Below are positions 24,056-35,500 of a stretch of 64,000 nt of DNA, in pieces. Under the pieces are notes generated by a model that saw only the letters and a list, made by a program, of their open reading frames with translations, was not told the origin of the DNA and did no database searches. How positions within the stretch are numbered: position 1 is the first letter of the stretch; every line of letters begins with the position of its first letter. A program made the translations under genes and the position numbers. The DNA lies in assembly GCA_903925015.1 (NCBI GenBank), contig CAIYDY010000039.1, forward strand, positions 1-64,000, given 5' to 3'. The stretch comes from an uncultured Acidobacteriia bacterium. GTDB lineage: Bacteria > Acidobacteriota > Terriglobia > Bryobacterales > Bryobacteraceae.

Positions 24056-26305
24056 GTGAGAACCCTCCTCCTCTCCCTCTCCGCATCGGCCATCGTCTTG
24101 GTTGCCGCGCCGCCCTCCAAGATCGATTTCGAAAAGCACGTCCAGCCATTGCTCGCCCAGAAGTGCTTTGCGTGCCACGGTGAGGAGGTCCAGCAATCGG
24201 GTCTCCGTCTCGACAAGCGTCAGAACGCCATGCGCGGGGGCGATTACGGCCCCGTCATCCTCCCCGGCAAATCCGCGGACAGCAAGCTCATCAAGCGCGT
24301 CGTCAACGGGGATGGCGGCATGAAAATGCCCCCCAGCGGCCCGCTTTCGGCCGACGAAATCGATCTGCTAAAAGCGTGGATTGACCAAGGTGCCGACTAC
24401 CGTATGGAGCTCAAGCCCGAGCCCCCCGCCAAACCCGTCGACCCTCGGCTGGCGACCCTCATCTCCACCCTCCGCTCCGGCGCGCTCGCCGATGCGGAGA
24501 AGATGCTTGCGGCTGACAAGACCCTCGTCAACGCCCGCGACGCCAACGGTTCCTCCGCGCTGCACCATGCCGCAGCCTTCGCTGGGCTCGATGCCGTGAA
24601 GCTCCTCGTCGCCAAGGGGGCCGACATCCGAGCCACCAACCGCCGCAAATCCACCCCCTTGCACTGGGCCGTCCGCGACGAGGCCAAAGTGCGGTTCCTT
24701 CTCGACCAAGGTGCCGCCGTCGATGCCCGCCAGTCCGACGGGCGTACTCCCCTGTACCTAGCCGCTTCCGCCGGGAACTCCAACGGCGTCCTCCGCCTCC
24801 TTTTGGATAAGGGTGCCGACCCCAACCAACCCACGTCCAATGGCAATACATCCCTCATCAATGCTTCGGGACGCGGCGACATTGAAGCCATGCGCTTGAT
24901 GATCGCGAAAAAGGCCGACGTGAACGCAGCCAGCGGCACTGGCAACACCGCGCTGATGGCCGCTGCCGGGAGCCGCAACCCCCGTGCCGTCGCGTTGTTG
25001 ATCGATGCCGGCTCCAAGGTGAACGCCCGTACTAAAAAGGATGAAACCGCGCTCGCCAACGCAGCCACTGCTGGCGATGGACAATCGGTCCAGCTGTTGA
25101 TCGATCACGGTGCCGACGTCAACATCCGTGATGACCGTGGCTACTCCCCACTCATGTACGCCGCCGCCTCGGAGGTGGAATCCTCCGGAATTGTGAAAAT
25201 GTTGCTGGCCAAGGGTGCGGACCCCAATGTGACCGGCGAGTACGAGACCCCGCGCACGCTGGCCGCCAAGCATGGCGACACCGAAATCGCCAGCCTCTTG
25301 GGAGTCTCCGAGTCCGACCGCAAGCAACGCGGCATCGCCCCGGCGCCCGCTCCCAGGGCCACCCAGCCCGCAATTCCCGACGCTGTTTCCAAGGGCTTGG
25401 CGCTCCTCGAAACCCAGAGCCACAACTTCATCCGGATCGCAGGCTGCAACTCCTGCCACTCGCAGGATCTGCCGTCCGCAGCCTCCGCTATCGCCCGCGA
25501 CCACGGCATCCCGGCCCCCAGGTCCGTCGCCCAGCTCTCCGAATCGATGAACGGCGAGACCCCGGAACGCATCATGGACTACGTGGCCGCCGGTGTCTCC
25601 AGTCTCGGTTGGGAGATCTTCGACCGCGAGATGAACCACGTTCCGCACGATTTCTACACCGACGCGGCCGTCAATTTTGTGAAGGCCATGCAGACGCCGG
25701 AAGGGAACTGGCGTACAGCTTTCGGCCGCCGCCCGCCGATGAACTGGGGCGATTACCAGACCACGGCCATGGCCATCTTCACCTTGCAGACCTCGACCGC
25801 GCCCGAGGGCAGGGCTGAAACCGCGCAAGCGCTCGCCCGCGCCGCGAATTGGCTGAACAGTGCAAAGCCAACCACTTCCCAGGACCGGGCCTTCCAGCTG
25901 CTGGGACTCGCCTGGTCGAAGGCTGCCAGTCCCGCAGCCATCGAACAATCCGCCAAGGCGCTCGCCGCCATTCAGCAGCCAGATGGGGGTTGGAAACAAC
26001 TCGACGGCATGGGGTCCGACGCGTACGCGACGGGCCAGGCCCTCTTTGCCTTGGCCGGAGCCGCGAAGATGCCAGTCTCCGATGCGGTTTACCGGAAAGG
26101 CGTGGAGTATCTCCGAACCACCCAGCAGCCCGACGGCTCCTGGCACGTCAAGACGCGTGCGATTTGGGTCCAGCCCTATTTCGAGAGCGGCTTCCCGCAT
26201 GGGCAGGACCAGTTCATTTCTTCGGCCGGGACCGCTTGGGCGACGATGGCGCTGTCGATGACCGTGCCGGGGAGCGGGGAGGCACCCAAGATGAGCCGGA
26301 AGTAG
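24056..26305 (+). CDS. Cytochrome c / ankyrin-repeat / cyclase-like chimera
   Basis: This is 749 residues from GTG 24056. After a short signal (LLLSLSASAIVLVAAP), residues ~23-115 are a planctomycete-type cytochrome (PSCyt1) with C37-F-A-C40-H41 and the typical GGMKMPPSGPLSADEIDLLKAWIDQGADY. Residues ~125-425 hold about nine ankyrin repeats (SALHHAAAFAGLDAVKLLV and so on). From ~440 comes a second haem motif, C464-N-S-C467-H468, then an alpha/alpha barrel-like region with QW-type repeats: MQTPEGNW, AIQQPDGGW and TTQQPDGSW, as in squalene-hopene cyclases and prenyltransferases. The whole is exported, so ankyrins would act outside the cytoplasm, which is unusual. Enzymatic activity is not evident: the cyclase DxDD motif is not seen. 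Role unknown. Confidence 0.82.
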   Translation: MRTLLLSLSASAIVLVAAPPSKIDFEKHVQPLLAQKCFACHGEEVQQSGLRLDKRQNAMRGGDYGPVILPGKSADSKLIKRVVNGDGGMKMPPSGPLSADEIDLLKAWIDQGADYRMELKPEPPAKPVDPRLATLISTLRSGALADAEKMLAADKTLVNARDANGSSALHHAAAFAGLDAVKLLVAKGADIRATNRRKSTPLHWAVRDEAKVRFLLDQGAAVDARQSDGRTPLYLAASAGNSNGVLRLLLDKGADPNQPTSNGNTSLINASGRGDIEAMRLMIAKKADVNAASGTGNTALMAAAGSRNPRAVALLIDAGSKVNARTKKDETALANAATAGDGQSVQLLIDHGADVNIRDDRGYSPLMYAAASEVESSGIVKMLLAKGADPNVTGEYETPRTLAAKHGDTEIASLLGVSESDRKQRGIAPAPAPRATQPAIPDAVSKGLALLETQSHNFIRIAGCNSCHSQDLPSAASAIARDHGIPAPRSVAQLSESMNGETPERIMDYVAAGVSSLGWEIFDREMNHVPHDFYTDAAVNFVKAMQTPEGNWRTAFGRRPPMNWGDYQTTAMAIFTLQTSTAPEGRAETAQALARAANWLNSAKPTTSQDRAFQLLGLAWSKAASPAAIEQSAKALAAIQQPDGGWKQLDGMGSDAYATGQALFALAGAAKMPVSDAVYRKGVEYLRTTQQPDGSWHVKTRAIWVQPYFESGFPHGQDQFISSAGTAWATMALSMTVPGSGEAPKMSRK

Positions 26306-26339
26306 CTGCTCCGGTTCGGAAAGCCCGTGTCCAAACCGC

Positions 26340-26357
26340 CGGTAACCCTTGTTACCG
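26340..26357. other. Short perfect hairpin in 232-bp gap before the giant gene
   Basis: CGGTAAC and GTTACCG pair around a CCTT loop. It follows the chimera gene by 35 bp and could be a weak terminator. The rest of the gap (26306-26537) holds no convincing gene; the open frame through it lacks a start with a ribosome-binding site. Confidence 0.35.
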
Positions 26358-26537
26358 CCAACGCATCCTTTATATGTTGGTGATGACCGTCAAATCACTT
26401 GGTCCGCCTGTGCTATGTTGGCATCGGGCGGAGCCTTGGATCTTTCACGCCTCCATCTGATTGCGGCAAAATTTGCGTTGCACCGTGTGCAATCCGCCAT
26501 TCCACTCCAGAATGCTGGATTTTGTGAGGACAATAAC

Positions 26538-29500
26538 TTGATCGAGATCCGCCAGAAACTGTCAGCAGGGCCGCGTCGGACCCAACAACGTCGGGGCTGG
26601 GTAGCACCAATTATGCTTTTTGCTGCGCTAGGGGCGTTCGCCCCTGCAGCTTTTGGGACATTTTCGGTTAGCTGCACGGTTCCTGGGACAGCAGAGGTCG
26701 GTGTGAACTACACGGGCGCAAGCTGCACCGCAAGCGGCGGTACCGGCCCCTACACCTACGCGCTCGGCAGCGCAGCGGCAACTCTTCCGACGGGCTTGTC
26801 TGTGGGTACCAATACTGGAAGTATCACCGGGATACCAGCAGCCGGAACCGCGAACAACTACAGCTTCACCGTCACCGCGACCGACACCAGCAACGGAAAT
26901 GCCACGGTCACTTCGACCGCGAACCCCCTGACTGTGATCGCCGCACCGACCTTCTCGTGCACAGTAACGACAGCCCCGGTGGAACAAAACGCCACCTACT
27001 CCACAAAGTGCACGGCGACTGGCGGCACCGGTACGGGCTACACGTGGTCGCTCAGCGCGGGGGCCTTCCCCGCTGGTATTACCGCCGCAGTATCGGGCGC
27101 AAACAATTCGATTTACACCATCTCCGGCGCTCTTACCGGCACCACGAGCTTCAGCTACACGGTGCAGCTCGCGGACTCGAACAGCGCCGCTTCCACTACA
27201 CCGACGGTGTTCGCCAACAATTCAGTGCTGGCCGCTCCCTCATTCACCTGCACTGTAAATGCACTCACCGGCAATTCTCTGCCGGAAGAGGTGGGGATTT
27301 CCTACGGGACGTTGTGCACCGCCGTTGGCGGGAGTGGCGGATACACGTGGTCGATCTCTTTGGGTACTCTTCCCGCCAGCATTGCACTTGTTGCAGGCAC
27401 CACCAATGCTACCGAGAAGCTGATCGGTACGCCCTCCGCCGCCGCGGGTTTCGATTACACGCTTCAGGTCCAGGATTCCAATGGCGTCAAGGCGACCCAG
27501 CGCTTCCAGGGCAACATCATCGCCGCGCCCTCTGTTTCCTGTTCCCCCGCCACAATCACCACCCCGGTCATCACCAACACGGTATTCCCCACCCTCACGT
27601 GCACCGTCTCGGGCGGCACCGCCCCATACACCCTAAGCTCCATCAAAGGGACGAACACTGGCACCAAGATCCTGCCCGCTTCTGTAACGCTTTCCCCCAC
27701 CGCCATCCCGACCACCGCTACCACCGGCAGCGTTTCCGGCAACGTCACTGATCCAGCCTCGACCACCTACGGCTTCGCGATTCAAGTCACCGACTCGGCC
27801 TCGGTCCCCCAGACCGCCCAATCCGCCAACTACGCGGGAACGGTGGCCTCGGCCATGACAGCGACTTGTACCCCAACTGGTTTCCTTGAAGTGGGTGCGA
27901 CGTACTCGGTCGCCTGTTCCGTTACCGGAGGCACTGGCACATTCACTTGGTCGACGACCGGAACGATACCAACGGGCCTCAGCCCCATCAACTCCTCCTT
28001 GACGGGCGCGATCAGTAGTGGCACCTTGGCAATAGCCCAATCCGCCACTTTCCAGATCAAGGTGACTGACGGTTCCACGCCAGCCCAATCGGTCCTCGCG
28101 ACTAATACCGTGCTGACCGGCACCAACTTCGGCGGAAACATTGTCGCCGGTCCGAGCTTTACTTGCACGCCGGAGACGGCACCGCAGGAGGCCACGCTTG
28201 CATACACCACAACCTGCACCGCAACCGGTGGCAGCGGCACCTACTCCACTTGGGCCGTGACTTCTGGCACGAAGCCTGCCTACCTCACGCAATCCGCCAC
28301 AAGCGGCGCTAGCATCACTTTTTCCGGCACGCCGCCCGCATCCGGGACCGTCGACTTCACCATCGGCCTGACGGACTCCGCCGGTGTAGCCGCTACCCCC
28401 CGTCAAATCAACGGCACTGTCAGCGCCAAGGTCGCTTTCACCTGCGATAACAACAGCGGCCCGGTTTCGACGAGTGCAGCCTACACAACAACCTGTACCG
28501 TAACCGCCGGATCCGGCGTCGGGTCCTTCAATTGGTCGATCAGCGCCGGAGCACTGCCTACGAACGTGACGCAGTCCGTAACCACCGGCAATTCCGTAAC
28601 CTTCTCCCATGCGGCGGGCGGATCCGCCATTCCAGCCGGAGCCGCGAATTTCACGGTTCAAGTGGCGGACTCCCTCAACGTGAAGGCGACACAGGCATTT
28701 GCCAGCACGGTTACCGCCGGGCCGGTGCTGACCTGCACCAACAACTCGGGCCCGGGTGAAGTCGGCATTGCCTACACCACCACCTGTTCGGTCACCACCG
28801 GGACCGGCGTTTCCCCGTACAACTTCACAGTCACAGGTACACCTCCCAGCTTCCTTACCTCCAGCACCACCGCCACCAGCATCACCTTGTCCGGTACTCC
28901 GTCCGCCGTGTCAGCAGCGGCAAACTATGCGGTCGTTGTGACTGACACAACCACGCCCACTGCCGCCACCGCCAGCAAGTCGTTCACCTCCACCGTGGTG
29001 GCCACCTCGGCCTTCACCTGCACCAAATCCTCAAGCTTCCTTGCGGATTTGGGCGCCACCTACTCCAACACCTGCACCGTTACCGCCAATACCGGCGTGG
29101 GCCCCTACAATTGGTCCATCAGTGCCGGTGCGCTTCCGGGTGGCCTGACGCTGTCGGCAACAACCGGCACCAGTGTGACGATCTCAGGCACCCCCCTCGC
29201 TGCGGGCGCCGCATCCTTCACCCTGCAAATGGCGGATTCGCTGAGCTCCACGTCGACCTCGGCTTTTTCCGGCACCATCCAACGCGCGCCGCTTTTCACC
29301 TGCACGAACAATAATGTGCCGGCGGAAATCGGGGTTGCCTATACCTCCACTTGCACGTTGACCAGTGGCACGGGCACGTCCCCGTATGCCTGGTCCATCA
29401 CCGGGATCGGCCTGCCCGCCGGTGTCACTTCCACCACGACGGCGAATTCCATCACCATCGCCGGTACTCCGGTCGGGACCGGCGGCAGCGCCAGCTACAC

Positions 29501-32500
29501 TGTTCAACTGATCGACGGCTCGGGCGGTCTGGCGAGCCAGCCGTTCTCAGGCACTGTTGCGTCGGCACCGGCCTTCACCTGCACCAACAGCAACACCCCG
29601 ACCAAGGCCGGACTCAACTACACAACGACCTGCACCGTCACCAGCAATACCGGTTTCGGGCCCTTCGGGTGGTCCATCAGCGCGGGAGCCCTCCCCGCCG
29701 GTGTCACCCTTACAACGACAGCGACCTCGGCCACCTTGAGCGGGACGCCGACGTCCACCGGCGCAACCTCCTATACCCTGCTCTTGACAGACTCCGCCGC
29801 GATGACAGCCAACAAGGTCTTCATCGGAACCATTGCGGCCGCAGCATTTACTTGCAACAACTACAACACGCCGCTCGAAGTCGGACTCGCCTATAGCGTT
29901 ACATGTACCGCGAATTCCATCGGAGCCTCGGCACCCTACGCTTGGGTTGTCAACGGCGGGTCCCTTCCAGCCGGCATCACTTCCTCCACCAACTCCAACT
30001 CGATTACACTGACCGGTCCCGCCACCACCGCCGGTGCGGCAGCCTTTACCATTCAAATGACCGACGGCGGCTCCGTGGTTACCCAGCGCCCGTTTGCCGG
30101 TACCGTCGCTCCCGCACTGGCGTTTACCTGCACCAACAACAACGGACCTACCGCAGTTGGGGCCGCCTATACGACCACTTGTACTGTTACAGGTGGCACC
30201 GGCGTCGGCCCGTACGGTTGGTCGACGATCGGTGGTGGCACGTCCATGCCCGCCGGGATGACGTTCACCACCAACGGCACCAGCAGCACCCCTGTCACGG
30301 CTGTCACCCTGGCGGGACCGGTCACCGCGTCCGGCACCGCGAATTTCAATCTCCTGCTGGTTGACACCGCAGGTGCCTCGGTCTCGAAAAACTTCAACAG
30401 CACCGTGGTTCCCGCCCCCGCATTCACTTGCGGCAATAGTGGCGGGCCTGTTGAGGTCGGTGTCGCATACTCGAACACCTGCACTTTGACCAGCGGCACC
30501 GGAACCAGTCCATACACGTTCTCGATCACAGGCACGGTGCCGACCGGGGTTACCAGCGTGGTTGGTGCCACAACCGTCACATTCTCCAACTCGCCAACGC
30601 TTGCCGGTCCGTACAGCTATTCGGTGAAGCTGGTGGATTCACTCGGCGGAACTGCCGCCCAGGCCTTTGTTGGCAATGTGGCCGCGCTCCCGGTGATTAC
30701 TTCCGTATCTCCGCTTCCCGCAGCCACCGGTGGAAGCCCGTACGTCCTCCAGTTGACCGCTACAGGCGGTGTTCCAGCGGGCTACGTTTGGTCGGTGACC
30801 GGTCTTCCCGCTTGGGCGTCTTTCAACCCGAGTACGGGTGTGATCAGCGGAACCCCGCTTTCGGCCATTCCAAGCAATCTGACCATCTTGCTGAACGATG
30901 GACTCAAAACCGCCACGCAGGTGAACGCAATCCTGCCGGTCAACGGCCCCACTGGCCAGACCTGGACCCAACTCACCCCAGCCGGTGGTGCGCCCCAACC
31001 GCGCGGCGGCCAGGTGTCCGCCTTTGACCCCGCCACACGCCAGATGCTGATCTTTGGCGGTACCGGTGTGGGCGGCTTCCTGAACGACCTCTGGTCCTAC
31101 AACGCTGCGGGAAACACGTGGATTTCCCTGGTCCCCAGCGGAACTGCCCCCGCAGCCAGGAGCCAAGCCTCCGCCGTTTACGACTCGGTTACGGCGAATA
31201 TGACCCTGTTCGGTGGCCAAACCGGACCGACCACTTGCGGCAACGATACTTGGCGGCTGGCCAATGCCAACGCTGCCGCCGGAACGCCGGTATGGCTCCA
31301 AATGTCCCCGACCGGAACGGCACCCGCCGCCCGCCAAGGCCATGGTGCGGCTTACGATCCCAACACCAACCGCATGTTGGTCTTCGGCGGAGACAGCTGC
31401 ACAGGCACCCAGTTCAACGACGTCTGGGTCTTGTCGAACGCCAACGGAACAGGCGGCACCCCCGCATGGACCCAGCTTTCCCCCACCGGAACCGCACCCA
31501 CCACCCGTACATTTTCCAGTGCCGTCTATGATCCTGCGGCCAACAAGCTCGTCCTGTTCTCAGGCTTCGGCTCATCCGTGGCCGATACCGACGTGTGGAC
31601 CCTTTCCAATGCCAATGGCGTAACAGGGACTCCGGCATGGACCAAGACCACTCCAACTGGCGGTCCGCTCTACGCCCGTGACGCCCACACCGCCATACTG
31701 GACACCACGAACAGCCGGATGACCATCTTCGGCGGGTCTGCCAATACGACGGGTGGACCAACCTCCGATACCTGGGTGCTCGCCAATGCCAACGGCGCTG
31801 CGGCCCAGACTTGGACCCAACTCGCTCCACAGGGCACAATTCCCGCCCCCCGGTACCTGCATTCCGCCGCGTTCGACGGCAACCAGATGATCGTTTTCGG
31901 CGGTACATCCGGCTCCACCCTCTTCAACGACCTGTGGACTCTGAGCGACTCCAACGGTCTGGTGACCGTCACCGGCCTAAATCCCGGATTTTTCACGAGC
32001 GGAGGTACGGCATTCACCCTGACTATCTCTGGCCAAGGGTTCGTGCCTTCCTCATTGGTCTTCTGGAACGGCGTTGCGGTGCCGACCACCTACGTGAGCG
32101 AGAACCAACTGACTGCTGCCGTACCCGCAACCAATCTTGTCGCTGCGGGGAATGTTGCCATTTTGGTTGCCAATCCCGGCAACAATATTTCCACTGTCTA
32201 CAACACGATCATTCTGCCTGGCTCCAGCGGTGGTGGCACCGGTGGCGGCGGAGGTGGTGGTGGCGGCAGCCCGCAGGGGGACGGGACATCCTCTTCCGTT
32301 TCGCCCACTACTTTGTCCTACACGCTTCCCTCGGGCCCGGTCACCGGCAGCCAAACGGTGACATTGACGTATAGCTCGCCCAAGCCGGATATCCCGACTT
32401 ACTCGGCTGGAGCGGTTCTTTCCGCCGGTTCGGGATGGCTGCGCATCTCGCCCGCCACGGGCACCATGACCCAGACATCCACCAGTGCGCCCTATACGTT

Positions 32501-35500
32501 CCAAGCCACGATGCAGGTTCTCGTGGATCCGACAGGTATTTCATCCGGTTCCAGCTATTCCGGAACCGTGAATTTCCTGGTTGTCAACTCCATCTCCTCC
32601 GTCGCGGTGACGATGAACGTTACCGACCCGCAGGTTTCGGTGCCATCCGTGACCATCTCGGGAACCTTGGGCCAAGCTCTTTCGGGAGCGGTTGCACCGG
32701 TGGGAGGCACGGGTCCCTACACTTGCGCGCTGGTCAGCGGCAACCTCCCGACTGGGGTTTCCGTGCGCCAGGATTGCACGGTCGGCGGCACGCCATCCGC
32801 AGCCGGGAATTTCGCCGTCACGGTCCGCGCTACTGACGCCACCCAGACCAAGGGCACCGGTGTGGTGAACATCTCGATTCTCGGGATCACAACCACATCG
32901 CTGCCGCCCGTTTCGACCAACGTTGCCTACACGGCATCCGTCGCGGCGGCAGGCGGCCAGCCCCCCTATTCGTTCACAGCCTCCGGTCTGCCCCAGGGAC
33001 TTTCCATGAACGGTTCGGGCACCATCACCGGTACCGTCACCACGGCTCCCGCCAGCACGCCGCTTGCCTCGGTAACGGTTACGGATGCCGTCGGTCTCAG
33101 CACTTCGGCCAGCTTTAAGCTCACCGTTACGGCTCCCGGTCCGCTCGCCCTGCCGACTCCGACGCTCTCAGACGCAGGCATCGGGGTTCTCTACACCCAA
33201 AGCTTGACTGCGACCGGGGGTACCCCGCCGTACCAATGGCAACTCACAGGTGGCGCTTTGCCCAACGGCATGTCGCTCACCGCCACGGGTATCATCAATG
33301 GAATCCCGACCGCCGTCGGCTCATCCACTTTCACGGTCCAGGTCAAGGACAGCGTCGGGGCCACGGTTTCGGCCCCGGCAACCTTGAACGTGCGGCCCGC
33401 AGCTCTTCAGTTGACCACCAAGTCTCCGCTGCCTTCAGGCGTGGTCGGCAACGAGTACCCCTCACAGGCCCTTTCCGCCAGCGGCGGCACGCCGCCGTAC
33501 ACATTCGCCATCAGCCAGGGGAATCTCCCGGTCGGTCTTACGCTTGCGGGCGGTATCATTTCCGGGACGCCCACCGTGGCGGGGGATTTCGCCATTCTTA
33601 TCGGCATAAGCGACGCCGCAACGCCCGCGACCACCGGGACCGGCGGATTGGCTTTGAATATTCGCGCCAACACCACCGACTTGCTGCTCAGTACCGGCAG
33701 CATGTCGTTCACGGTCGCCACCGGAGCCACCACGCTCCCGGCTCCCCAAACGCTGGCGGTAAAGTCGACCACTGTATCCCAGCAGATTCCGTACACCGTG
33801 ACTGTGACCTCGGCATCCCCGTGGCTCAGCGTCTCCGGCGGCGGTACCACCCCCGGACTCCTCACGGTTGCCCTCAACAGCCAAGCTGCCCAACTTCCCG
33901 CCGGTCCTTATACGGCATCCGTCACACTGTCCTGCACCTCACAGTCAGTCTGTGCCGGCAAATCCCAGAGCATGCAGGTGAGCTTGTCGGTGACCGCTCC
34001 ACCGCCGGCCCTCAGTGTTGCAACCGCCATTCTGTCGATGTCCACGACTCCCCCCGCCCAGACCCAGTCTGCGGATTTGATCCTGCGAAACTCCGGCGGC
34101 GGCCTGCTCAACGTTACCGGCGCTACCTGCAACGCCACTTGGTGCAAGGCAGGCACGTTGCCCGCCCCCATTCAGGGCGGCTCCAGCTCGGCAATTGCCG
34201 TCTCAGCCGACCCGACGCAACTGGCCTCCGGCTACTACCGCACTACGGTCGACGTCACCACATCGGCCGGTACTGCCTCCGTCCCGGTGACCTTCCTTGT
34301 GGCCAAGAGCGCCACCATTTCCCTGGCCCCCGGTGCCACCCAACTCAGTTTGCCGCAAGGACAGCTTTCGAACAATCCGGGCGGCTCCTTCCAGATCGCG
34401 GCGGCGGGCGATGTGATCAGCTGGAACGCGGCGGTGACCGCTGGAGCCACTTGGCTCTCGGTAACCACTCCAGCCGGTGTTTCCACGCCGCAAGGCGCTG
34501 GTACCGTGCGGTACGCTGTCAACTCAGGCAGCCTTGCCGTCGGCACCTATTACGGCACCATTCGGGTTGACGCCGCCGGTGCCACCAATGCCCCCCAGGA
34601 CTTCCAAGTGGTCTTGACGGTCAATGCCCCCAGTGACCCGGTTCGTCCCGATCCGCAACCAGCCGGACTGCTGTTCCTGACCTCTGTGGGTGCGTCCGCC
34701 CCGGCCGCCCAGGCTGTCAACGTTTTTGCCAACTCGGCAACCCCGGTGCCATATTCCACCGCGACCGATGGGCAGGCTTGGCTTACCGTTGTAGCATCCA
34801 CCAACACGGCGTCGGCCACAACACCGGGTCAATCCACTGTTTCGGTGAATACCCAGGGTTTGACCGCCGGAGTCTACCGGGGAACGGTCAGCTACTCGAT
34901 GTCGGCTGCCGCAGTCCGGGCCGTCAATGTGACGCTGGTCGTCGCACCCGCCGGTGCCACGGTTAGCGGCTCCGGAACCAGCGCCACTGGACAAGGTTTG
35001 GGTTCCAGGGCCACAGGCACTTGCGCCCCGACCCAACTGATCCAAGCCCAGACCGGCCTTGTGAACAACTTCGCAGCCACTGTCGCCCGAGCCAGTCAGA
35101 TCCAAGTCCGGTTGGTCAACGATTGCGGCGTATTCGTCAACAATGCACGGGTCACGGTTTCGTTCTCCAGCGGCGATCCGCAGCTCAACCTTGTGCCTCT
35201 AGATTCAACTTCCGGGACCTACTCCGGAACTTGGATTCCCCGCACTCCCGGTGCACCGGTCACCATCGATACACGGGCAGCCGCTTCCGATCTGCCAGCC
35301 TCCGACGCACTCCTCAGCGGTTCCGTTGGAGCAAACAACGGTCCACTGGTCTCGTCGGGCGGGCTTGTCAACGCGTTCGGGTCGCAATTCGGCGCAGCCC
35401 AGGCACCTGGCTCCATCATCGCGGTTTACGGGGCCAACCTCGCCTCCCAAGCCGTGGTCAATACGAATTTGCCGCTTCCCACCACCTTGGGCGGTACGTC

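Noticed and set aside
24758-26200. 480-codon open frame on the minus strand
   Set aside because: Antisense to the cytochrome/ankyrin chimera; no motifs, no ribosome-binding site.
26650-30690. DNA repeat array or CRISPR-like array
   Set aside because: The periodicity is protein-level (Ig-like repeats of 90-100 residues); DNA copies are diverged and stay in one open frame.
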